Positions 33,127 through 39,855 of a stretch of 42,756 nt of DNA are shown here, piece after piece (within the stretch, counting starts at the first letter, position 1; every line of letters starts with the position of its first letter). The stretch lies in assembly GCF_017848315.1 (NCBI RefSeq), contig NZ_JAFKEC010000051.1:1-42756 (forward strand), given 5' to 3'. Position numbers and translations under genes: made by a program. The notes beneath the pieces are model-generated. The model was not told the DNA's origin. It saw only the letters and a list, made by a program, of their open reading frames with translations, and ran no database searches. This stretch comes from Pseudomonas palmensis. Its GTDB lineage: Bacteria; Pseudomonadota; Gammaproteobacteria; Pseudomonadales; Pseudomonadaceae.

Positions 33127-33570
33127 TTACTCGGCAGGAATGATCGAAATCTTTCCGTTGCGTTCGACGATAGCGAACTTCACCTGCTCAATCCTCTCGA
33201 TGCCTTGGCTGTCCCGCGCTGATTCAAGGATATCGTCCTCCGTGAGGCGTGCCCGACGCATGCGGTGATGCAGAAAGCGCCCATTCTCGACAACCAAGGT
33301 AGCGTGCCCATCCAGAAACCTGGCCAAGGGCCTGGAGTTCAGCTTCGCGAGTGAAAGGCCGACGTCCAGAACGATCAGCGTGGCAATCACCAGCATGGCA
33401 TTGGTGAATGAAAAATCGTCACCCAGAAGCGCCTGCTGGGTGGCTTCCCCGATGATCAGCAACAACACGAAGTCGAAGGTCGTCAAATCGGCCAGCGAGC
33501 GCCGCCCGGCCACGCGAAACAGCAGCATGAGGGCGACGTACATTCCGGCTGCGCGGAGGATCGAGTCCAT
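33127..33570 (-). CDS. DUF421 (YetF-like) membrane protein
   Basis: A 147-residue protein with about three N-terminal hydrophobic helices (5-20, 32-48, 56-74), including FRVAGRRSLADLTTFDFVLLLIIGEA, typical of DUF421/YcaP/YetF. A cytoplasmic domain with LVVENGRFLHHRMRRARLTEDDILESAR follows. It lacks the second half of the longer YetF proteins, as most Pseudomonas members do. The biochemical function is unknown. It lies nine bases after the anchored 168-residue protein and should be in one operon with it. Confidence 0.88.
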   Translation of the reverse strand: MDSILRAAGMYVALMLLFRVAGRRSLADLTTFDFVLLLIIGEATQQALLGDDFSFTNAMLVIATLIVLDVGLSLAKLNSRPLARFLDGHATLVVENGRFLHHRMRRARLTEDDILESARDSQGIERIEQVKFAIVERNGKISIIPAE

Positions 33571-33579
33571 GACGCACTC

Positions 33580-34086
33580 CTAGGGGTAAAGGAATGTGGA
33601 GAAGTGAACGGCGCTTTCAGGGCCAGCCTTGACGCTGCACTCCAGAGTCCCCACGTGCTCACTTCGTAGGGTCAGGTACAGGGTGGCGACCCCATCGTGC
33701 TTGGTACCCAGCTGGAACAGCATGGCCTGGCCATGCGACATCGAACGTTGCGGCTCCGGTTGTAACGTCTCGATGCTGGCGTCACGGAGCAATGATCCCT
33801 CGAGTTGCAGCTCCACCGGCTGACCAGGAATACCCTGAACGGTGATGAAAAGGCTGTCTGTCGTGCCGCTTCGGCTGAGGCGTTGATACTCAACCCGTAC
33901 CCGGCCATCCTGGCTGACCACCTCGGCATCGCTCAACGGGCCATTACCGAACAGGCCTGCCAAGGCAAGCAGTACGATGGCCACAAGCACATACCATCCC
34001 ACGCGCTCGAAGCGCCAGACACGCTGCTGCATCGGCATGTCTTCTTGAACAGGATGACGCCTGGATAGCAGTTCATCTTCCGACAT
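33580..34086 (-). CDS. Membrane-anchored hypothetical protein (168 aa)
   Basis: A short cytoplasmic N-terminus (about 27 residues), one membrane helix (VGWYVLVAIVLLALAGLFG), then a beta-rich domain of about 115 residues that would lie in the periplasm (RVRVEYQRLSRSGTTDSLFI, then LTLRSEHVGTLECSV). I know no name for this domain. It sits between the CinA-type gene (11 bases away) and the DUF421 gene, so the three form an operon, and it is probably the extracytoplasmic partner of the DUF421 protein. The ATG at 34086 is chosen, and a GTG two codons earlier is possible. Confidence 0.8.
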   Translation of the reverse strand: MSEDELLSRRHPVQEDMPMQQRVWRFERVGWYVLVAIVLLALAGLFGNGPLSDAEVVSQDGRVRVEYQRLSRSGTTDSLFITVQGIPGQPVELQLEGSLLRDASIETLQPEPQRSMSHGQAMLFQLGTKHDGVATLYLTLRSEHVGTLECSVKAGPESAVHFSTFLYP

Positions 34087-34097
34087 GATCACAGCCC

Positions 34098-34601
34098 TCA
34101 GGCGCGCTCGCCGCGTAACCAGCGCTGGTGATAGTGGGAAAGCCGGGTCAACCCGAACAGCGCGCCTTGGCGCATGACCTCAGACCGCTCGCCGAAGAAA
34201 CGTTGAGTGCGCGTGAAAACGGCAACGGGGTCGCCGGCAAAAGCCCACGCAAAGCACATCGTCCCCGGTGGTATCCCGGACTCGGGCGCCGGCCCGGCTA
34301 CCCCGGTGGTGGCGATCACCACATTGGCATCGCTGTCTCGCAAGGCGCCCAAGGCCATTTCCCGGGCTACTGCTTCGCTGGTCAGGCCGTATCGCTCGAT
34401 GGTTTCGGCGCTGACCCCCAGCAGGCGTTTCTTGGCGCTGGGCGAGTAGACGACATAGCCGCTTTCCAGCACCTCTCCGGTACCCGGTATCGCCGCCAAC
34501 AACGCCACAAGGCAGCCTGCAGTGCATGATTCTGCTGTGCTCAGAACCAGTTTGTTGTTTTTGAGATAGCCGAGGGTGGCCAGTACAGGGTCGTTTTCCA
34601 T
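34098..34601 (-). CDS. CinA-family nicotinamide-nucleotide amidohydrolase (PncC-type)
   Basis: A 167-residue stand-alone CinA C-terminal domain. The signature STAESCTAGCLVALLAAIPG carries the catalytic Ser/Lys environment, followed by GYVVYSPSAKKRLLGV and VIATTGVAGPAPESGIPPGT. The family converts NMN to nicotinic acid mononucleotide in NAD recycling. This is probably a second copy next to the usual recA-linked cinA. It heads the three-gene operon, with an ECF-type promoter (GAACCA-N17-TCCAC) 27 bases before the ATG. Confidence 0.88.
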   Translation of the reverse strand: MENDPVLATLGYLKNNKLVLSTAESCTAGCLVALLAAIPGTGEVLESGYVVYSPSAKKRLLGVSAETIERYGLTSEAVAREMALGALRDSDANVVIATTGVAGPAPESGIPPGTMCFAWAFAGDPVAVFTRTQRFFGERSEVMRQGALFGLTRLSHYHQRWLRGERA

Positions 34602-34627
34602 TCCAGCGTCGACTCGCTTGTTTTGCG

Positions 34628-34655
34628 GTGGACGCGATCCTGGTGTGTTTGGTTC
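34628..34655 (-). promoter_or_regulatory. ECF-type promoter for the CinA-family operon
   Basis: Minus strand GAACCA, a 17-base spacer, then TCCAC, 27 bases before the ATG at 34601. It is divergent from the promoter at 34699. Confidence 0.5.
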
Positions 34656-34698
34656 ATCTCATCTACTGCCCGGCTATCTCGAGAAGTGAACCTGACAT

Positions 34699-34725
34699 GA
34701 ACTTTGCCCGTGCTTTGGCTTCCCT
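34699..34725 (+). promoter_or_regulatory. ECF-type promoter for the 53-aa protein
   Basis: GAACTT, a 16-base spacer, then TCCCT, 29 bases before the ATG at 34755. The sequence GAACTTTGC, then GGCTTCCC closely resembles the promoters of the two adh operons. Confidence 0.5.
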
Positions 34726-34754
34726 TGTTCAAAGGCAAAGGACGGGAGCGCAAG

Positions 34755-34916
34755 ATGAAGAAACAGAGCAACAGGCAAGAGGACGCCGCGCAGACGAGGC
34801 CGCCCGGCGAAGAGGAGCGAGATAACGATGCCCATCGTCCGGATGGGTCCACCGGCACATCCCATGACTCGACAGCGCAAAAAACGGCCCGTGATCACGA
34901 TCAGCACAAACGCTGA
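34755..34916 (+). CDS. Small hydrophilic protein (53 aa)
   Basis: A 53-residue charged protein (MKKQSNRQEDAAQTRPP to DHDQHKR) with no hydrophobic stretch. It has a promoter, the ribosome-binding site GGGAG before the ATG and its own terminator 22 bases after the stop, so it forms a complete transcription unit despite its size. The function is unknown. Composition matches the other disordered stress proteins of the region. A longer in-frame reading from 34704 would run through the promoter. Confidence 0.65.
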   Translation: MKKQSNRQEDAAQTRPPGEEERDNDAHRPDGSTGTSHDSTAQKTARDHDQHKR

Positions 34917-34937
34917 AACTGCCACGCTAAAGGGGGT

Positions 34938-34966
34938 GAGGCTCGCCAGCACGGCGAGCCTCTTTT
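34938..34966 (+). terminator. Intrinsic terminator after the 53-aa gene
   Basis: GAGGCTCGCC and GGCGAGCCTC pair around a five-base loop and are followed by TTTT on the plus strand. It sits just past the 53-aa gene and just before the stop of the SDR gene on the other strand. Confidence 0.85.
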
Positions 34967-34968
34967 GG

Positions 34969-35826
34969 CTAGAGGATCGGTTTGCCACCCGTCACTGCGT
35001 AACGTGAGCCACTGATGTAACTGGCCTCGTCGGAGCCCAGCAGCACGTAGATCGGCGCGACCTCCACCGGTTGACCGGGGCGCCCCATCGGGTAGCTGGA
35101 ACCAAAGTTCTTGACGGCCTCGTCCGGCATGGTGGCCGGAATCAAAGGCGTCCAGATAGGGCCTGGCGCGACGCTGTTGACCCGAATACCTTTCTTGCCT
35201 AGCAGCTGAGCAAGGCCCGCAGTGAAGTTGGCAATGGCCCCCTTGGTCGTGGCATAGGCAAGCAGGCTGGGGGATGGATCGTCGGAATTGACCGAGCTCG
35301 TGTTGATGATCGAACTGCCCTTGGGCATGGAAGGCAGTGCCGCCTGGCAAATACGGAAGATGGCGGTGATGTTGGTATCGAAGGTCTTGACCCATTCGTC
35401 ATCGTCAATTTCCTCCAGGGTCTCGTGGGACATCTGGAACGCCGCGTTGTTGACCAGGATGTCGATACGCCCGAACTGGCTGACGGTCTTTTCAACGATG
35501 TCGTAGCAGTGCTGTTTATGCGCCAGGTCTCCGGGCAACAGAAGGCATTGACGGCCTGCGGCCTCGACGCAGCGTGCGGTTTCTTGCGCGTCGTCATGCT
35601 CATTCAGATAAGCGATGGCGACGTCGGCTCCTTCACGGGCGTAGGCAATCGCTACTGCCCGCCCGATGCCGCTGTCGGCTCCGGTGATGAGTGCAATCTT
35701 GCCTTCGAGTCGATTGTGGCCGGTATACGACTGCTCACCACAATCCGGGTAAGGCTCCATCTTGCGCTGTGAGCCGGGAACATCTTGAGGCTGCGAAGGG
35801 AAGGGCGGGGTAGGGAAGTCTCGCAT
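34969..35826 (-). CDS. Short-chain dehydrogenase (YghA-like)
   Basis: A 285-residue classical SDR with the extended N-terminus (FPTPPFPSQPQDVPGSQRKM) of the YghA/YhdG-type stress oxidoreductases. Cofactor motif ITGADSGIGRAVA, then ILVNNAA, the catalytic Ser in NTSSVNS and YATTK (Tyr-xxx-Lys) are all present. The enzyme is complete and NAD(P)H-dependent with an unknown substrate. Relatives are induced by osmotic or solvent stress. The ATG at 35826 follows AGGAGC. I could not find the shared ECF-type motif upstream. Instead a perfect AT-rich palindrome lies about 105 bases upstream. Confidence 0.9.
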   Translation of the reverse strand: MRDFPTPPFPSQPQDVPGSQRKMEPYPDCGEQSYTGHNRLEGKIALITGADSGIGRAVAIAYAREGADVAIAYLNEHDDAQETARCVEAAGRQCLLLPGDLAHKQHCYDIVEKTVSQFGRIDILVNNAAFQMSHETLEEIDDDEWVKTFDTNITAIFRICQAALPSMPKGSSIINTSSVNSDDPSPSLLAYATTKGAIANFTAGLAQLLGKKGIRVNSVAPGPIWTPLIPATMPDEAVKNFGSSYPMGRPGQPVEVAPIYVLLGSDEASYISGSRYAVTGGKPIL

Positions 35827-35930
35827 GGTAGAAGCTCCTGCAGTTGAGAACGTTCATACCGGTTCGAAAGGCCCCGCCTCCGCGTGTTGGTTTCAATCTG
35901 CGGTTGGTACGACGAGCGGTGCGGGCTATC

Positions 35931-35944
35931 AATTCAATTGAATT
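35931..35944. promoter_or_regulatory. AT-rich palindrome between divergent genes
   Basis: AATTCAATTGAATT is a perfect 14-base palindrome in an otherwise GC-rich stretch between the SDR (minus) and the membrane protein (plus). It is a candidate operator, but no adjacent regulator gene points to a binding protein. Confidence 0.35.
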
Positions 35945-36022
35945 CCATGCCCCATCGCCTGTTCTACCGAATTCAGCTCCAGGCTCATCCCGTAGCTCGG
36001 AGCCCTACTCCCGGAGCAGCGA

Positions 36023-36547
36023 GTGCCTCGAATCATTACCCCTACGACCCCTGAGCACGAGATCAGCGAACACAATGCCAGGATGTTTGGCTCTCCCAAG
36101 GAGCGTCTGGATTTTTACCGGCGGGAAATCCAGTACGAAACCAGCATCCTCGCCAACCGCACGGACGCCTACCTGGCGGCGCAGTCATTCCTGGTCATCG
36201 CCTTCGTCTCCTCCATGGGCAACCTCAATCAAGGATGGGGCGAGATGTTCACCCTGATCGTACCGGCGTTCCTTGCCTTGCTCGGGGTATTGAGCGCGCT
36301 CAACGCCTGGCCTGGCATCCGCGCGGCGTACAACATCATCGATCACTGGCAGCTCAAACAAAGTCATTTGCTGCGCAGCGAGCCATTGATGGGACGGGCT
36401 TACGACGAATCGCCGCTGTTCTGCGAGGCGGAAACCTCGCGTGCCGGGCATCGAAAGTCATTGCTGTTCTCGCTACGGACGCCGTGGATCTTTCTGGTGT
36501 TCTGGGTGCTATTGGGTAGCTACTCGGTATACATCCAGCTGGCCTGA
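36023..36547 (+). CDS. Membrane hypothetical protein (174 aa)
   Basis: A soluble N-terminal helix pair (about 1-50, charged, with FYRREIQYETSILANRTDA), two adjacent membrane helices (about 52-95, SFLVIAFVSS and FTLIVPAFLALLGVLSAL), a cytoplasmic or periplasmic loop, and a C-terminal helix (PWIFLVFWVLLGSYSVYI). I recognise no family. The GTG at 36023 is the best start because CGGAG lies seven bases before it. It is divergent from the SDR gene and may share its regulation through the palindrome at 35931. Confidence 0.72.
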   Translation: MPRIITPTTPEHEISEHNARMFGSPKERLDFYRREIQYETSILANRTDAYLAAQSFLVIAFVSSMGNLNQGWGEMFTLIVPAFLALLGVLSALNAWPGIRAAYNIIDHWQLKQSHLLRSEPLMGRAYDESPLFCEAETSRAGHRKSLLFSLRTPWIFLVFWVLLGSYSVYIQLA

Positions 36548-36579
36548 ACACGTTTGCGTGAAAACATGGAGGTAACGTT

Positions 36580-36732
36580 TTGAAGACTGAGGGATTACTG
36601 ACCGAGCTCCTCAATGCCCGTGGGCCGTGGCGGGCAGGACGAATAGCCCCGGCGCGCCGTCTATACGCAGTGGCTTACCACCTGCCATTTCGATGGAATT
36701 ATTTGTTCCCTGGTTTGCTCAATAACGCATGA
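36580..36732 (+). CDS. Possible 50-aa protein with a TTG start
   Basis: GGAGGT lies six bases before a TTG at 36580, an unusually strong ribosome-binding site, and the frame runs 50 codons to a TGA. The product starts KTEGLLTELLNARGP and ends FPGLLNNA, and is basic with some hydrophobic residues. There is no family match and the start codon is rare, so this stays tentative. It otherwise accounts for much of the 264-base gap before 36812. Confidence 0.32.
   Translation: MKTEGLLTELLNARGPWRAGRIAPARRLYAVAYHLPFRWNYLFPGLLNNA
36696..36723 (+). promoter_or_regulatory. Weak ECF-type promoter candidate before the 52-aa gene
   Basis: GAATTA, a 17-base spacer, then TCAAT, about 90 bases before the ATG at 36812. 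The -35 deviates from GAAC, and the site lies in the end of the tentative TTG frame. Confidence 0.22.
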
Positions 36733-36811
36733 CCAGGGAGGGAATTCTGGTGGTCGGTGCTACCTAAGGGGCCTGAGACCTGCATTCCATCAACGTGCTG
36801 GAGGTGTTGCC

Positions 36812-36970
36812 ATGCAGCCTAAAACCGAAGGCTCTGAAGAGAAAGGCCCAAGCGACGTACCCTTCATCAACGATCCGGAAAAGCCCACGTCGCCGCCACT
36901 GAATGACGCTGATGCCACGGATGCAGCGGAGGCTGAAGAAGACATTCAGGACGATGGCCAATCCCTTTAG
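36812..36970 (+). CDS. Small acidic protein (52 aa)
   Basis: A 52-residue acidic, Pro/Asp/Glu-rich protein (MQPKTEGSEEKGPSDVP to DIQDDGQSL) with no hydrophobic segment, so probably disordered. GGAGGT lies six bases before the ATG, an excellent ribosome-binding site. It is 16 bases upstream of the DUF2188 gene and should be co-transcribed with it. The function is unknown. Confidence 0.65.
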   Translation: MQPKTEGSEEKGPSDVPFINDPEKPTSPPLNDADATDAAEAEEDIQDDGQSL

Positions 36971-36986
36971 AGAGGAGAACCAGCCG

Positions 36987-37211
36987 ATGGACAATTATCA
37001 CCTCAGCCCGACTTCGGATGGCTGGGAATTGAAGAAAGCCGGTGCTGAGCGAGCCTCGAAACGAGCCGCCACGAAGCAGGAGCTCGTCAGTGTCCTGGCA
37101 GATTTCTTCGAGGGCAAGGCGGCGTCCGTGAAGATTCACAAGGCGGACGGCACGCTCGAGGAGGAACGCACCTACCCACGTTCAGCTGACCCGCGCCGTA
37201 GCAAAGGTTGA
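36987..37211 (+). CDS. DUF2188 domain protein (74 aa)
   Basis: Seventy-four residues matching the DUF2188 pattern: YHLSPTSDGWELKKAGAERA, SKRAATKQELV and the C-terminal SVKIHKADGTLEEERTYPR. The domain has unknown function and recurs in small bacterial stress proteins. The ATG at 36987 follows GAGGAG. It follows the 52-aa gene in the same unit. A 10-bp hairpin follows the stop. Confidence 0.82.
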   Translation: MDNYHLSPTSDGWELKKAGAERASKRAATKQELVSVLADFFEGKAASVKIHKADGTLEEERTYPRSADPRRSKG

Positions 37212-37224
37212 AGACTATAACTGC

Positions 37225-37250
37225 CTGTGACCTCGGCATTGAGGTCACAG
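37225..37250. terminator. Hairpin between DUF2188 gene and iron permease 2
   Basis: CTGTGACCTC and GAGGTCACAG pair perfectly around six bases, 13 bases past the DUF2188 stop and 26 bases past the end of the convergent gene. No T-run follows on either strand. Confidence 0.5.
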
Positions 37251-37276
37251 ATGCCCAGGGCGTGTTTAGATGGTGG

Positions 37277-37693
37277 CTAGCGCTGCTGGTTATCTCGAGC
37301 AGCTTCATCATCACGCTTCTCACGAGGAGCCTGGTGGTGAGGAGCGCATTCGCTGCCCATCGCCTGATACGCCTTACGAAGTTGATGGATTTCCCGGTTA
37401 TCGAGCGCTTCGAGATCCAATACTGACTGCTCCGCAGATTTTGTAGCGCGGATCAGTTCGTCGAGCTTCACGTGGATGATGTCGTTATCCCGGTTCTGGG
37501 TGTTCTGAATCAGGAAAACCATCAGGAATGTGATGATGGTGGTCGACGTGTTGACGATCAGTTGCCAGGTATCGTTGTAGTGAAACCAGGGCCCAGAGGC
37601 AGCCCACATGGCAATCAACACCACGGCGATCAAAAAGGTGCTCGGCTTACCGGCGTGGTTGGCGAGCCATTGGCAGAACTGGGCGAATTTCAT
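37277..37693 (-). CDS. Low-affinity iron permease family protein (copy 2)
   Basis: A 138-residue paralogue of the protein at 5337-5717: the same QWLANHAGKPSTF start, two membrane segments, the FHYNDTWQL loop and TSTTIITFLMVFLIQNTQNR. The C-terminal tail is longer and charged. The ATG at 37693 follows GGAGATGACGTC. I do not see the ECF-type motif here, unlike copy 1. It is divergent from the antiporter gene, so the two copies appear to be under different control. Confidence 0.86.
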   Translation of the reverse strand: MKFAQFCQWLANHAGKPSTFLIAVVLIAMWAASGPWFHYNDTWQLIVNTSTTIITFLMVFLIQNTQNRDNDIIHVKLDELIRATKSAEQSVLDLEALDNREIHQLRKAYQAMGSECAPHHQAPREKRDDEAARDNQQR

Positions 37694-37794
37694 GACGTCA
37701 TCTCCATTGCGATCTATAGGGTTTGACCGCAGCGGCGCGCTGAAATCTTTTTTTACATTTACCCCAGGTATCGGGTTAACCACTAAGCGCAGCG

Positions 37795-37822
37795 GAACGA
37801 CGTGGCGTCCTGGAACGTCAAA
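37795..37822 (+). promoter_or_regulatory. ECF-type promoter for the Na+/H+ antiporter
   Basis: GAACGA, a 17-base spacer, then TCAAAA, 36 bases before the ATG at 37858. The TCAAA -10 is the best in the set. Confidence 0.52.
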
Positions 37823-37857
37823 AAAATACTCGAAATCTTCCCAAGGCTTCTGCGCAC

Positions 37858-39126
37858 ATGACCTTCATCGTCTGGTTCGCCATGCTGGGCGCAGTCTTGC
37901 TGCTGCTCGCACTCTCATCCTCCTATTTGCGCTGGATCCCTGTGACCTCATCCGTAGTGTGCCTTGCCCTGGGTATCGGGCTGGGTACATCGGGGCTGGG
38001 TTTTCTTCAACTGGACTTGAGCAAGTCGAGCGGGTGGATGGAGCACCTCACAGAGGTCGCGGTGTTGTTCTCGCTGTTCTTCAGTGGCTTGAAATTGCGC
38101 CTGCCCTTGCACAACCGCCGTTGGTGCAGCGCCTTTTTTCTAGCGGGGCCGGTGATGTTGATCTGCATCGGTGGGGTAACGCTGGTGCTGCATTACGGCC
38201 TCAGCTTGGGGTGGGGAGTCTCGCTATTGATCGGGGCGATACTCGCACCCACTGACCCCGTGCTCGCAACCCTGGTGCAGGTGGTTGATGCCCAGGACGA
38301 TGATCTTGTCCGCTTCAGCTTGTCGGGTGAGGCAGGGCTCAACGACGGCGTGGCGTTTCCCTTCGTCATGCTTGGACTGTTCCTGCAACTGGACAATGGC
38401 CAGCCTTGGTTCAGTGACTGGTTGCTCAAGGACATGCTGTGGGCAGTAACCGCAGGCCTCTTGCTTGGCTACTGGATGGGGCGCGGCCTGGGCAAACTCA
38501 CGCTGTTCTTGCGTCTGCGCAACGACGACAGCACTGTCTCGCCCAATGACTATCTGGCCCTTGCCCTGATTGCGTTGACGTACGTGAGCGCCGAGTCGAT
38601 ACAGGCCTATGGGTTCCTCGCGGTGTTCGCTGCGGGCCTCGGTTTACGGCAGGCGGAGGTCAAGACCGCCAATAGCCCAGAAGGGCCGGCTGCTGAACAT
38701 CTGGTACAGCCTGTGGTTGGTCACCAGCACGTGGCGCCGGAGCTAGCCGTCAAAGGCGATGTGAAAGGGCTCGACGACTCGCAGGTAGCAGCGGGGATCA
38801 TGTTGGGTGACATGCTGGCGTTCGGAAGCATGATCGAACGGGCAATGGAAGTGTTTCTGGTGACCCTGCTCGGGGTAGTGCTCATTGAGCATTGGGACTG
38901 GCGGGCAGTGCTGGTTGCCAGCGCTTTGTTTTTTGTCATTCGCCCCATCAGCATCCTGCTGTTCCCGGCTCGAGGAATGCTGGATATCCGCCAGCGCGGG
39001 CTTTTAGGGTGGTTTGGCATTCGAGGTATCGGCAGCTTCTATTACTTGTTCTATGCCCTCAATCATGGGCTGCTTCCCACCTTGGCCGAGCAGAGCATCA
39101 ACCTGGTGTGTCAGTGGTGGCGTTGA
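37858..39126 (+). CDS. Na+/H+ antiporter (CPA1, NhaP-like) with a late frameshift
   Basis: A 422-residue multi-spanning membrane protein of the cation:proton antiporter-1 family. GAILAPTDPVLATLVQVV and the SGEAGLNDGVAFPFVMLG motif with the essential Asp are intact, as is IRPISILLFPARG. The frame ends early: after INLV it reads CQWWR and stop, whereas frame +1 continues with SVVALSILLHGLSVQPLLAR, exactly what the last membrane helix of the family should be. One base appears lost in a GGTGTGT run near 39108. The protein made would lack about 27 residues of its last helix and tail. A sequencing error cannot be excluded. Confidence 0.85.
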   Translation: MTFIVWFAMLGAVLLLLALSSSYLRWIPVTSSVVCLALGIGLGTSGLGFLQLDLSKSSGWMEHLTEVAVLFSLFFSGLKLRLPLHNRRWCSAFFLAGPVMLICIGGVTLVLHYGLSLGWGVSLLIGAILAPTDPVLATLVQVVDAQDDDLVRFSLSGEAGLNDGVAFPFVMLGLFLQLDNGQPWFSDWLLKDMLWAVTAGLLLGYWMGRGLGKLTLFLRLRNDDSTVSPNDYLALALIALTYVSAESIQAYGFLAVFAAGLGLRQAEVKTANSPEGPAAEHLVQPVVGHQHVAPELAVKGDVKGLDDSQVAAGIMLGDMLAFGSMIERAMEVFLVTLLGVVLIEHWDWRAVLVASALFFVIRPISILLFPARGMLDIRQRGLLGWFGIRGIGSFYYLFYALNHGLLPTLAEQSINLVCQWWR

Positions 39127-39200
39127 GCATTCTGCTGCATGGGTTGAGTGTCCAGCCGCTCCTTGCCAGATACGAAGCGTGGAAGGAGAGGGTTTCCTGA
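39108..39200 (+). pseudogene. Out-of-frame C-terminal end of the antiporter
   Basis: Thirty codons from the frame shift to the TGA at 39200 encode the missing last helix and basic tail (SILLHGLSVQPLLARYEAWK). It has no start or ribosome-binding site of its own, so it belongs to the antiporter gene. Confidence 0.75.
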
Positions 39201-39219
39201 TGGCTGTTCAACAGAAAAG

Positions 39220-39244
39220 TGCCAGGGCAGCTATTGCCCTGGCA
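39220..39244 (-). terminator. Terminator after KGG gene 2
   Basis: TGCCAGGGCA and TGCCCTGGCA pair perfectly around a five-base loop and are followed on the minus strand by CTTTTCTGTT, 15 bases past the stop at 39260. It could also help stop the antiporter transcript. Confidence 0.8.
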
Positions 39245-39259
39245 CTGTATCACCCGCAG

Positions 39260-39478
39260 TTAGCGATTTTCGCTACCGCGTCCGCCGCCGTGGCTGTTTT
39301 GCCCGCCTTTACGGCCTGCCTCGGAGGCACGCTCACGGTCGTTGGCAAAATTGCCGCCTGAACTCTGCCCGCCTTTGCGACCTGCCTCTGACGCTTTCTC
39401 GCGATCATTGGCAAAATTGCCAGGATTGTTCTGAGCAGTACCACCTTGATTGCCACGGTTGGTTTGGTTGTTAGCCAT
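39260..39478 (-). CDS. KGG-repeat stress protein (copy 2)
   Basis: A 72-residue hydrophilic protein with two nearly identical tandem modules, NFANDREKASEAGRKGGQ and NFANDRERASEAGRKGGQ (residues 21-38 and 43-60). This is the classical Con-10/GsiB-type stress protein, likely disordered and protective. The ATG at 39478 follows GAGGTGAAAGATC. As in copy 1, a 6-bp hairpin lies 21 bases upstream. The -10 TCCGA is present but the -35 is poor. It is shorter and more regular than copy 1. Confidence 0.88.
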   Translation of the reverse strand: MANNQTNRGNQGGTAQNNPGNFANDREKASEAGRKGGQSSGGNFANDRERASEAGRKGGQNSHGGGRGSENR

Positions 39479-39499
39479 GATCTTTCACCTCATGTCGTC

Positions 39500-39517
39500 A
39501 CACAGGAAAGTCTGTGT
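39500..39517 (-). promoter_or_regulatory. 5' leader hairpin of KGG gene 2
   Basis: ACACAG and CTGTGT pair around a six-base loop exactly 21 bases before the ATG at 39478. The stem sequence and position match the leader of KGG gene 1, although the loop and flanks differ. Confidence 0.5.
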
Positions 39518-39527
39518 TCAACTCGGA

Positions 39528-39855
39528 CGTCAGGGCGCGGGGTGTTTACTTCGTGTTTTTTCGCCGAGGCCGACGGGTTGCGCGAAAGAACCGGTGCAAG
39601 TGTGTGTGGCGTCATTAAGCTTTGCTCGCGAACATTTGGGAAGGATCAAGCTTGGCGCCGACCTTCCAGCCAGGCCGGCGTGGTTAAGCGACCTTCTGGG
39701 CGCATCGACGCCGCTGACACGCTATACTGAATCCCTGAGAGCGGTAGCAGGGGAAGGCTATCACCCGGTTAATCGCACGAGCTCGTCAGCAGAGTAGGGA
39801 TCGAACGTGATTTCGCAATGAAACCACGCTCATTCCTCTGTAAGCAGAGCTCCCG
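39528..39855. other. Intergenic region without a recognised gene
   Basis: Between the KGG 2 leader and the end of the SDR fusion. Open frames here lack ribosome-binding sites and domains. The last 60 bases (39795-39855) are related to the sequence after the short paralogue (14160-14219) and mark the edge of the duplicated block. Confidence 0.45.

Noticed and set aside
39765..39830. tRNA-like sequence with GTTCGATCCC on the minus strand
   Set aside because: The T-arm stem does not pair, and no acceptor or anticodon arms can be formed.
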